Shown piece after piece: positions 15,508 through 22,197 of a DNA stretch of 22,197 nt. Below the pieces are notes generated by a model. The model was not told the DNA's origin and ran no database searches. It was given only the letters and a program-made list of their open reading frames with translations. The stretch's first letter is position 1; the number at the start of each line of letters is the position of its first letter. The translations under genes and the position numbers were made by a program. This stretch comes from GCA-002282575 sp964416645 (GTDB lineage Bacteria; Pseudomonadota; Gammaproteobacteria; Thiomicrospirales; Thiomicrospiraceae), in assembly GCA_964416645.1 (NCBI GenBank), contig CAYQEZ010000032.1:1-22197 (forward strand), read 5' to 3'.

Positions 15508-15965
15508 GAAACACCCTTTGTCTGACGTCGTGTTATGGCGTGACTCAATTTTTGAGCAAAACTATCACTCAATGTTGAAGACGTTTTAGTTGCGGCGTTG
15601 GCATCCACCTCAATGGGTTCGGACAGTAAATGCAACAAACTAATCTCATTCGCCGTTACTCCAACTAATAATTGCTCTTGTCCAGCCTGAATTAACACAA
15701 CCTTTTCGCGTTGACCAACCGAAACAGCCCCAATCACCGCCAGCTGACCATTCAATGCTCCCTGATTAACACCAGAATGCTTCAATAACCACGCCAGCCC
15801 TAACAATAACAAAATGACCAATAACAACACTGCCAGCATTTGACCTAGCATACTACCAAAACCACTACTCGCAGCCACGGTTTTTTCAGCGGCGTCGCCT
15901 GCCATAACAGTCAGGGGCAGAGTTAGCAACAGGGATATCAGCGTGAAAGCAAAACGCACAACCAC
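15504..15965 (-). CDS. fliO: flagellar assembly protein FliO
   Basis: A membrane protein that helps FliP assemble. It has 153 residues or slightly fewer: an N-terminal signal-like hydrophobic stretch ending around VMAGDA, a second membrane helix MLAVLLLVILLLLGLAWLL at about 43-61, then a cytoplasmic FliO domain (QGALNGQLAVIGAVSVGQREKVVLIQAG). The frame begins at GTG 15965, 3 bases after fliN; an alternative GTG at 15959 has an AGG about 7 bases upstream. It overlaps fliP by 4 bp. The family diverges strongly, so the call rests on topology, position and the GQREKVVLIQ stretch. Confidence 0.92.
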   Translation of the reverse strand: MVVRFAFTLISLLLTLPLTVMAGDAAEKTVAASSGFGSMLGQMLAVLLLVILLLLGLAWLLKHSGVNQGALNGQLAVIGAVSVGQREKVVLIQAGQEQLLVGVTANEISLLHLLSEPIEVDANAATKTSSTLSDSFAQKLSHAITRRQTKGVS

Positions 15966-15968
15966 AAC

Positions 15969-16409
15969 CTATCGCAACTTTTTAATCCGTTCAATGGGAC
16001 TAACAACATCCGTTAGCCTCACACCGAACTTATCATTCACAACGACCACCTCACCATGTGCAATCAGCGTACCATTAACCAAAACATCCAGAGGCTCACC
16101 AGCCAGACGCTCTAGTTCAATGACAGATCCTTGGGTGTAAGACAATAGATTACGAATGGTAACTGAAGCGCGACCAATCTCTAAAGCTAGGGTGACAGGA
16201 ACATCCATCACCACATCTAAATCAACCTTATCCTTTTTTTCCAAATAAGTTGATGACATAGCAGAATTAGCTGGAGCTGCTTGAGATTCAGACTCAGCCT
16301 GTTCGTTTAGCGCTGCCGCCCAAGGGTCTTCCTCATCCGCCGAGCCTTCAGACGATTCAGCTTGCTCCGCTAAGGCAGCCGCCCATGGATCTTCTTCAAT
16401 TTCAATCAT
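15969..16409 (-). CDS. fliN: flagellar motor switch protein FliN
   Basis: A C-ring subunit involved in switching and export docking. The C-terminal SPOA domain (about 62-146) is typical: LDVVMDVPVTLALEIGR, LSYTQGSVIELERLAGEPLDVLVNG and FGVRLTDVV. The N-terminal 45 residues are acidic and hold a near-perfect duplication: EEDPWAAALAEQAES (5-19) and EEDPWAAALNEQAES (27-41), 14 of 15 identical. The DNA copies differ at many third positions, so the duplication is not recent. The ATG immediately follows the fliM TAA. Confidence 0.96.
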   Translation of the reverse strand: MIEIEEDPWAAALAEQAESSEGSADEEDPWAAALNEQAESESQAAPANSAMSSTYLEKKDKVDLDVVMDVPVTLALEIGRASVTIRNLLSYTQGSVIELERLAGEPLDVLVNGTLIAHGEVVVVNDKFGVRLTDVVSPIERIKKLR

Positions 16410-17435
16410 TTACCACTCCAATGGAATTTCACGATCACGATAAGCAGGATGTTTAGTAAAGTTCATTAACTGAACGGCTTTTTTACCTTCAAAATCACCC
16501 AATCGACCATGACCAATCACAATACTTTCTGCTTTAACAGGTACCAAATTCGGCATTTCAATCGGAATCACATCACCAACCTGCATGGCCAACATGTCTT
16601 CGACCGTCATGTGGACTTCCGCTAACTCTGCGGTCAGCGTTACAGGAATATCCTTGGCTTCATCACGCAAGGTTTTATTCCATTTTTTATCGCCTTCCCC
16701 CTGCAAAGAACGCATCCCTTCTTCAAGTACGTCTCGAATCGGCTCCAACATCGAATAGGGCATAACAATATCGATACGCCCTTCTTGATTTTCAAAGCGC
16801 ACATACACAGGAGAAATCACGACCATTTCAATCGGATCCACAATGGATGCAAACTTAGGATTCATTTCACTGTGTAGTACTTCAATGTCGATGGGAATAA
16901 CGGGTTGCCACGAAGCGGTTAAACAGTGAATGCATTCTGAAACCAAATTGCGAATCAACCCCATTTCAACCGTGGTGTATTCACGCCCTTCGATTTTGAA
17001 ATGAATTTGACCATTACCACCATAATACAACTCAATCACGCTAAAAATCAGCTTAGAGTCAATGGTAATCAGCGCAACGCCACCCAAGGCATCGATTTTG
17101 ATGATATTGAGACTAGTGGGAAAGAACAGGTTACGTAAATACTCGTTCATTTTGATGATCTTCACTTCCCCAGCCACCACTTCAATACTGGATTGAACCA
17201 TATCGACAACGGTGCGCTGGAAACAGCGAGAAAAGCGCTCTGTAATGACATCTAACGCAGGAAAACGACCACGAACAATGCGCTCTTGGTTGGTAAAGTC
17301 GAAGGATTTTATGCCTGTCTGTTTGCCAGAATCATCTGTTTCAGTTTCAATATCACCGCCACCCATACCTTTTAGTAGCGCATCAATTTCATCCTGATCA
17401 AGAATATCTTCTTTTGGCCCCATGACTCCCAGCAT
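16410..17435 (-). CDS. fliM: flagellar motor switch protein FliM
   Basis: The C-ring protein that binds CheY-P and sets rotation direction. The 341 residues hold the N-terminal CheY-P-binding motif DQDEIDALLKG (13-23), a middle domain (ERIVRGRFPALDVITERFSR, SLNIIKIDALGGVALITID, GLIRNLVSECIHCLTASW) and a C-terminal SPOA domain (DIPVTLTAELAEVHMTVEDML). The ATG at 17435 has AAGGGG about 9 bases upstream; a second ATG at 17423 has its purine run too close. It follows fliL by 23 bases and abuts fliN. Confidence 0.97.
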   Translation of the reverse strand: MLGVMGPKEDILDQDEIDALLKGMGGGDIETETDDSGKQTGIKSFDFTNQERIVRGRFPALDVITERFSRCFQRTVVDMVQSSIEVVAGEVKIIKMNEYLRNLFFPTSLNIIKIDALGGVALITIDSKLIFSVIELYYGGNGQIHFKIEGREYTTVEMGLIRNLVSECIHCLTASWQPVIPIDIEVLHSEMNPKFASIVDPIEMVVISPVYVRFENQEGRIDIVMPYSMLEPIRDVLEEGMRSLQGEGDKKWNKTLRDEAKDIPVTLTAELAEVHMTVEDMLAMQVGDVIPIEMPNLVPVKAESIVIGHGRLGDFEGKKAVQLMNFTKHPAYRDREIPLEW

Positions 17436-17458
17436 TATGCGTTACCCCTTATGCTGAA

Positions 17459-18043
17459 TCACTGCATAACAAAGCGTTCAATCAACACTTTATCTAATAA
17501 ATCAGGGTAGACTTTCTCTTCTTCTAGTGCTGCTCGTGAAATTTTTAATATTTCATCAGCCAACAATTCCTGCGCATCATCTGCACTCATTTCAGTATAA
17601 GTTTTTTTACGTAATGCGGCTGAGATGTTATTAATCAAAATAGGTTTGATGTTCGTTAACTCAGTAACAACCTCTGGGTAAGACGTTTTCATCTTAACCT
17701 TAACCGCCAAGTGTTTAGCCTTACCCTCTCCCTTAAAACCAACCACCATTTGCTCAAGGTCAAAATAAAGCGCCGGGGAACCAGGTGCTGGAGATGGGAA
17801 CTGTTTGAAACTCGGAGAATAGGCCTTAGCCTTATCTTCGGGTTTATAAGGCTCAACGGCAGCTTGTTCAGTTTGCTCAGCCGATTTTTCTCCATGACTT
17901 TGATTCATCATCATAAAGGCCAGAAAACCAACTGCCGCAATCAATAAAACAACAAGCACAATCAAAATAATAATCAGTAAATTTCCGCTTTTTTTTGGCT
18001 TTTCTTCCGCGACTTCTTCAGCCGCTGCTGGTTTTGCAGACAT
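17459..18043 (-). CDS. fliL: flagellar basal-body protein FliL
   Basis: An inner-membrane protein around the stator that supports torque. From the ATG at 18043 it has 194 residues: a charged cytoplasmic N-terminus, one membrane helix (LLIIILIVLVVLLIAAVGFL, about 22-41), a variable linker and a periplasmic FliL domain ending FVMQ, like the usual F-x-x-Q end of the family. I prefer the ATG because AGGGAG lies 6 bases upstream; the frame extends two codons to a TTG that would abut this site. It lies 13 bases after motB. Confidence 0.95.
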   Translation of the reverse strand: MSAKPAAAEEVAEEKPKKSGNLLIIILIVLVVLLIAAVGFLAFMMMNQSHGEKSAEQTEQAAVEPYKPEDKAKAYSPSFKQFPSPAPGSPALYFDLEQMVVGFKGEGKAKHLAVKVKMKTSYPEVVTELTNIKPILINNISAALRKKTYTEMSADDAQELLADEILKISRAALEEEKVYPDLLDKVLIERFVMQ

Positions 18044-18062
18044 GTTCAACTCCCTAATTTAG

Positions 18063-18950
18063 TTACTTTGCTTTAATGTCGTTAACAAGCTCATTCATAC
18101 TTGCTGGTGTTTTAGCATCAGCCAAACTTTGCAAATTTCGTTCCGCTTCCTTGGTTAGTACAATAATACTAATACGACGATTACGAGGATTATAGGGGTT
18201 TTCCTTATCATAGGGAATAGTGTCCGACAAACCCACCACTTGTGCCACCTTATTGGCGTTCACGCCACCGTTGATTAACTCGCGACGCGCGGCATTAGCT
18301 CGGTCAGCTGACAGTTCCCAGTTAGTATAATCATCCACACCCTTATACTTTAACGAATCTGTATGACCTGCAATGCTGATTTTATTATCAGCCGACTTAA
18401 GAATAGTTCCCATTTCCTTCAAAATGGTGGCAGCATAATCTTTAGGAATATCCACCCCTGCATCAAACATCGGACGTTTACGATCATCTAACACCTGAAT
18501 ACGTAGCCCACTGGGGGTAACATCTATCTGAAGTTGCTCTTTAAACTTAGAAAGTTCAGCATTTGAATCAATTTTTTCTTCTAACTTTGATTTTAAGTCT
18601 TCAAGTTTATTTTTTTCTTTTTCTTTATCCTCAGGCGACTCACCTTCTGTTGATTTTGGCGCGTCCATCATACCGCCCATATCAATAAGTGAATTGGTTT
18701 GCCCAGCTTTCTCTTGAGCTGGAATAAGCACGTCAGCACTGGCTTCAATGACAGAGGGATCACGAAAGAAAGCAGCAATTTCTTTACGCTCTTCATCATT
18801 CGTTCCGCCCAATACCCATAACATCAAAAAGAAAGCCATGGCGGCTGTCATCAAATCAGCAAAGGCAATCTTCCACGCACCACCATGAGCGCCGTGCGGA
18901 CACTTCTTGATGCGTTTGATGATAATGGATTGTTCACCGCCTTCGGACAT
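18063..18950 (-). CDS. motB: flagellar stator protein MotB
   Basis: The peptidoglycan-anchored stator subunit that conducts ions with MotA. The 295 residues hold a basic N-terminus, one membrane helix with the proton-binding D32 in WKIAFADLMTAAMAFFLMLW, a long charged linker (about 95-140) and a C-terminal OmpA-like domain with ISIAGHTDS (191-199) and LSADRANAARREL (213-225). The length and the KCPHGAHGGAWK start resemble E. coli MotB rather than sodium-type PomB. AGGAAA lies about 9 bases before the ATG. A 63-bp gap separates it from motA. Confidence 0.97.
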   Translation of the reverse strand: MSEGGEQSIIIKRIKKCPHGAHGGAWKIAFADLMTAAMAFFLMLWVLGGTNDEERKEIAAFFRDPSVIEASADVLIPAQEKAGQTNSLIDMGGMMDAPKSTEGESPEDKEKEKNKLEDLKSKLEEKIDSNAELSKFKEQLQIDVTPSGLRIQVLDDRKRPMFDAGVDIPKDYAATILKEMGTILKSADNKISIAGHTDSLKYKGVDDYTNWELSADRANAARRELINGGVNANKVAQVVGLSDTIPYDKENPYNPRNRRISIIVLTKEAERNLQSLADAKTPASMNELVNDIKAK

Positions 18951-19013
18951 ACTTTTATTTCCTACGCTTGCAGCTTAATCAGCTTTCTAGTCCTTAAGCA
19001 CAATCTATGCCGA

Positions 19014-19865
19014 TTATTTAACTGACTGTAAATACTCATCTAGTTCTTTAAATGAAGGTCTGAATTCTGAAGGAATAGATTTACGACCAAACTCCACCGC
19101 AACAGGCGGAGCATAGCCATTCAAGTTCGCCAAAATACACGTTTTAATGGTGACATAATAGGCAGATTCTTGCTCAAGTTTGGCATTCATAGCGGCTGAT
19201 ATAGGATTAACAAATCCATAGGCTGCAAGAATACCTAAAAAAGTACCTACCAAAGCAACTGACATGTGGTGCGCAATTTCTAACGGACCAGCATCTAAGT
19301 AGGACATGGTAACAATAATACCTAATACAGCTGCCACAATACCCATCGCTGGAAGAGCTTGACCTGCTTCAGCAATGGCTGCAGCTGGCACATGACCTTC
19401 GTGATGATGAGCCTCCATTTCAATATTTATCAAGTCTTCTATTTGATACGGGTTGGTTGCACCAGAGATCATCATTCTTAAATAATCGGCGATAAAGTCG
19501 CTAACATGATGATCAGCAATCACTTTTGGAAACTCATTAAATAATGCAGAAGCGTGCGGATCCTCAACATCGGCTTCAATCGACATTAAACCTTCACGTC
19601 GAGCCTTATTGAAAATTTTAAACATTAATCCCAACAATTGCTGAAAGGCTTCTTTATCAAATGGGGAGGGTTTTATCAAACCCAATGCACCCGACAAACC
19701 TTTTTTTAATGCCCAGCCTGGAGTGCCAATAATCCACGCACCAATGGTCGCTCCCATAATAATAAGCACTTCTAATGGCTGAATAAGAATGCCGATACTA
19801 CCATGGGGCAAGTATCCCCCCAAGAGACAGCCAACCACAACGACTGTACCGATAATTGGTTTCAT
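19014..19865 (-). CDS. motA: flagellar stator protein MotA
   Basis: A membrane stator subunit with four helices that applies torque to FliG. The 283 residues show the N-terminal helices, the cytoplasmic loop KARREGLMSIEADVEDP with R90 and E97 (compare R90/E98 in E. coli), AGQALPAMGIVAAVLGI with P172 (P173 in E. coli), and the last helix ending near P221. Length matches proton-type MotA (about 290), not PomA (about 250). It sits in the flagellar operon between the MCP-like gene and motB. Confidence 0.97.
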   Translation of the reverse strand: MKPIIGTVVVVGCLLGGYLPHGSIGILIQPLEVLIIMGATIGAWIIGTPGWALKKGLSGALGLIKPSPFDKEAFQQLLGLMFKIFNKARREGLMSIEADVEDPHASALFNEFPKVIADHHVSDFIADYLRMMISGATNPYQIEDLINIEMEAHHHEGHVPAAAIAEAGQALPAMGIVAAVLGIIVTMSYLDAGPLEIAHHMSVALVGTFLGILAAYGFVNPISAAMNAKLEQESAYYVTIKTCILANLNGYAPPVAVEFGRKSIPSEFRPSFKELDEYLQSVK

Positions 19866-19893
19866 ATTATTTTACTCTACTTGTTTGAGGTAG

Positions 19894-19899
19894 ATTATA
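19894..19899 (-). promoter_or_regulatory. possible -10 element upstream of motA
   Basis: The 55-bp gap between the MCP-like gene and motA holds a perfect TATAAT on the minus strand (preceded by TTGCG), but no good -35 at the right distance. It might drive motAB separately. No sigma28-type GCCGATAA box was found here. Confidence 0.25.
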
Positions 19900-19920
19900 C
19901 GCAATCAACTCCGTTTATGC

Positions 19921-20925
19921 TTAATCTAATAATCTTTCCTGTTGATGCACATAATCCGCCAAATCTGCCTGTGATGACTGCAATGATTGTAAGCTTTTTG
20001 ATATGTGGGACAACATTTCGGTCGCTTCACTGGCATCATTTTGTGTTGACCCCACGCGATCACGGCTATTATGCATCACTTTAACTGCAATCCGTGCTTG
20101 TTGTTGTAACTCTTCAATAATAGATTGAATCTCTTTCGTTGCTTGTTGCGTTTTTTGTGCCAAAATACGCACCTCATCGGCAACGACGGCGAAACCACGT
20201 CCATGTTCCCCAGCACGCGCTGCTTCAATAGCCGCGTTTAGTGCCAATAAATTAGTCTGTTCTGCAATGTCGCGAATTAACACTAACACCGTGCCAATAT
20301 TTTCACTATCTTTTTCTAATTGACGAATAACACTGGCCGCATGAGTCACTTCATCACTCAGCGTATTAATTCCAGAAACAACATTAGACAGCAGACGATT
20401 CGTCTGTGTTGACTGTCCATTAACTTCGTTAAGATGATTTCTCAACACTGAAGCCGATGACTTAATACCATCCAGAGCCTGTTTAGCTTGAGCAAACATC
20501 ACTCGACTATCTGAATCAGAAGAGACGTTGCTACTTTGACTCATCAATGACTGCTGACATTCCATCAAAGCTTCCTCAGCTTGGCTCACCTTTAACTTTT
20601 CCATTTGCAAGCTGTAGGAGATGACGTCAATCAAACTATTAAGTTTATTTGTTAACGACTGATTAACCGAATCATGAGGGGTTAAATGAGCTAAATTATC
20701 CACCGACAATTGATCAATTTGTTCAATTAAATCATTAACCCACAACTCCGATTCTGAGCCAGACTGTTTTGCATGACTGAGCTTAGCTAGCAGTAACACA
20801 ATAATCAACAGCAGGATGACAATAAGCACACCTGAACCAATCATCAATGGTGTGTTATCAGCAGCCCAAGCCATGCTGGGTAATAAACCCAGCCCAATCG
20901 TTGTCAATAGAGATTTCTGATTCAT
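19921..20925 (-). CDS. short chemoreceptor-like (MCP) protein without a sensing domain
   Basis: A 334-residue protein whose C-terminal half carries the conserved receptor signalling tip: AEQTNLLALNAAIEAARAGE followed by RGFAVVADEVRILA (about 221-256), the part that contacts CheA and CheW. The N-terminus has a signal-like segment (residues 5-21, possible cut at AWA/AD) and a membrane helix (GVLIVILLLIIVLLLA, 32-47). The periplasmic stretch between them is only a few residues, and I see no ligand-binding or clear HAMP domain. Only about 80 residues follow the tip, so the coiled coil is short, and no CheR-binding pentapeptide is seen at the end. The ATG at 20925 has AGGAAG 7 bases upstream; the open frame runs further back to a GTG at 20976, overlapping the fliK stop. 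It lies between fliK and motA, suggesting a flagellar-operon role. Confidence 0.85.
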   Translation of the reverse strand: MNQKSLLTTIGLGLLPSMAWAADNTPLMIGSGVLIVILLLIIVLLLAKLSHAKQSGSESELWVNDLIEQIDQLSVDNLAHLTPHDSVNQSLTNKLNSLIDVISYSLQMEKLKVSQAEEALMECQQSLMSQSSNVSSDSDSRVMFAQAKQALDGIKSSASVLRNHLNEVNGQSTQTNRLLSNVVSGINTLSDEVTHAASVIRQLEKDSENIGTVLVLIRDIAEQTNLLALNAAIEAARAGEHGRGFAVVADEVRILAQKTQQATKEIQSIIEELQQQARIAVKVMHNSRDRVGSTQNDASEATEMLSHISKSLQSLQSSQADLADYVHQQERLLD

Positions 20926-20975
20926 TTTATTTCTTCCTACAACTTCATTTTCAAATAACAAAAGATAACTCAACA

Positions 20976-22197
20976 CTACACAAACTGATCAACGAGATGC
21001 TCTCTTGATGGCATCACTGCCATACTTACTGTAGTGTTAGCGGCATCCTCAGGCAAGTCTGAAGCAGACCGATGAGAACTTTGCGCACTATTCTGCCCAT
21101 TTCCAGTTTGTTTCTCTCCCGAGTCTACCGTTGCAGACGCCAACTCAATACCCTCTTGAGCCAATAAATCTTTTAAACGTGGAAGCGCATTTTCTAACAT
21201 CTCTCTGGTAACACCATGCTGTGCCGAAAGCGTTACATGTGCTTTTTGTTGCTCGTCTAATTTTAAACCAATCTTCATCGGTCCCAGACCCAACGGATCT
21301 AAACGAACTTCTAACTCATTCATCGACTGATTGATCATAACTTGAACACGTTGCGCCACATCTTGAGCCCATTGCGGTTGACGCAAATTTAAAGGAGCTG
21401 ACAAAATAGACGAAGAAGCGATTTGATTCAACTGAGTGGTCGATACTAAAGAAAACTCATCAGCACCTAACTCAACATCGCTAATGGATTGCGCTTCTTC
21501 CGATGACTGCATCCAGCGATCACTCTGTGAAGACTCTTGACGTTGGTCTTGTTGTGTTGACCCACTATTACTGCCAGCGGTCGAGTTTGCAACGATGGCC
21601 GTCGCCAAAGAATTTAACACCTGTGATGTGGAAGGCATTTCAACACCACTGGAAACGGCTTGCATGACTCCGCTACTCGCTACAGAAATAGAGGGAACGG
21701 AAGCAAAAACGACCGCCTTATTATCGCCCAATAAAGGTACTGATACTGGCAGATTAACGCCTTCTGTCATTCGTGAGACCATCGAATTTTCAGTTACCAC
21801 TGCTGACGTTGGTGTTGTTACAACTACTGGAGCAACAGCATGCCGATTTGGCATACCCATCATGTTTGGGGTATTAGCAGTCGTCACGGCAAGGTTATTA
21901 GGTGCCGAAACGTCAGCAAGCGTTGGAATGTAAGATGTGTGGTAAACATTATCCGAAACTTGAGTTAAAGGCATATCCTGTCTTTGTGGCACAACAACAG
22001 GTGAAGAGGTATCCTGTCTTTGTGGCACGACAACAGGTGAAGTCATCGCCTGAGTCAGTGATGCATTTGACGGGTTAATTTTCTGATTGAGTAATCTTGT
22101 CGAAGTTTGATCACCAACCTGATTAGAAGCAACCAAAAGACCCATAGCATGATTTTGTGTTTCATCGGCAATACTAGATGATCCCTCTAATGAAGGC
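20976..22197 (-). CDS. fliK: flagellar hook-length control protein FliK, 5' end outside window
   Basis: Controls hook length and triggers the FlhB specificity switch. The C-terminal Flg_hook domain (roughly the last 140 residues) is clear: QDVAQRVQVMINQSMNELEVRLDPLGLGPMKI, then VTLSAQHGVTREMLENALPRLKDLLAQEGI (each only partly quoted by family convention), followed by a Ser/Gln/Asn-rich tail. The rest is low-complexity Ser/Thr/Val/Gln-rich sequence, as is usual for FliK. The frame stays open past the ATG at 22145 to the window edge at 22197 with no stop, so the true start lies outside. It contains a tandem repeat at 21974-22042. Confidence 0.93.
   Translation of the reverse strand, partial: PSLEGSSSIADETQNHAMGLLVASNQVGDQTSTRLLNQKINPSNASLTQAMTSPVVVPQRQDTSSPVVVPQRQDMPLTQVSDNVYHTSYIPTLADVSAPNNLAVTTANTPNMMGMPNRHAVAPVVVTTPTSAVVTENSMVSRMTEGVNLPVSVPLLGDNKAVVFASVPSISVASSGVMQAVSSGVEMPSTSQVLNSLATAIVANSTAGSNSGSTQQDQRQESSQSDRWMQSSEEAQSISDVELGADEFSLVSTTQLNQIASSSILSAPLNLRQPQWAQDVAQRVQVMINQSMNELEVRLDPLGLGPMKIGLKLDEQQKAHVTLSAQHGVTREMLENALPRLKDLLAQEGIELASATVDSGEKQTGNGQNSAQSSHRSASDLPEDAANTTVSMAVMPSREHLVDQFV
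21974..22042 (-). repeat. in-frame tandem duplication in fliK
   Basis: Two 33-bp copies (21974-22006 and 22010-22042), spaced at a 36-bp period, differ at a single base. They encode SPVVVPQRQD twice, 12 codons apart. Near-identity at the DNA level suggests a recent slippage or duplication event in the flexible part of FliK. Confidence 0.85.

Noticed and set aside
20926..20976. Longer start of the MCP-like gene at GTG 20976
   Set aside because: It would put 17 residues before a signal-like N-terminus and overlap the fliK stop. The ATG at 20925 has a good AGGAAG site.
1..22197. CRISPR arrays, tRNA or rRNA genes, prophage genes
   Set aside because: None was seen. The only repeats are the element ends, the two hairpins and the fliK duplication.

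Overview
The window is almost entirely one long minus-strand flagellar and chemotaxis gene block. A 3.75-kb mobile element carrying a restriction-modification system is lodged at its downstream end. The gene content and order point to a motile gammaproteobacterium with a polar-type flagellum: a FlhF/FlhG pair, FliA, then cheY-cheZ-cheA in the Pseudomonas/Vibrio-like arrangement, and proton-type MotA/MotB. The DNA is moderately AT-rich by eye. I cannot name genus or species.

Layout in transcription order (right to left): fliK (5' end beyond the window) - a short receptor-like (MCP) gene - motA - motB - fliL - fliM - fliN - fliO - fliP - fliQ - [hairpin repeat, 159-bp gap] - fliR - flhB - [104-bp gap] - flhA - flhF - flhG (fleN) - fliA - cheY - [intrinsic terminator] - cheZ - cheA - cheW - [hairpin repeat]. 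Most neighbours overlap or lie within a few bases, so this reads as one or a few long operons. Together they encode hook-length control, stators, the C-ring switch, the export gate, control of flagellar number and position, the late flagellar sigma factor, and the CheA-CheW-CheY-CheZ phosphorelay. No cheB or cheR lies in the window, and cheW directly follows cheA.

Positions 55-3804 form a discrete element bounded by perfect 24-bp inverted repeats (26 bp if the next base pair of each flank is counted). Inside, in one co-directional run behind a good sigma70-type promoter at 3716-3744, are a C5-cytosine methyltransferase, an EcoRII-like restriction endonuclease and an ISL3-family transposase. 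The methyltransferase and endonuclease genes overlap by 17 bp. The transposase starts 2 nt after the endonuclease stop, with no visible ribosome-binding site of its own. This looks like an insertion sequence carrying a complete R-M system as passenger, with transposase expression tied to the R-M operon. No 8-bp target duplication is seen, and the left flank carries only the open end of an unidentified plus-strand reading frame.

Smaller points of interest are a dispersed 43-44-bp hairpin after cheW and after fliQ, duplicated acidic motifs in CheA and FliN, a compact CheZ, an NPEH (not NPTH) cleavage motif in FlhB, and a 36-bp-period tandem repeat in fliK.
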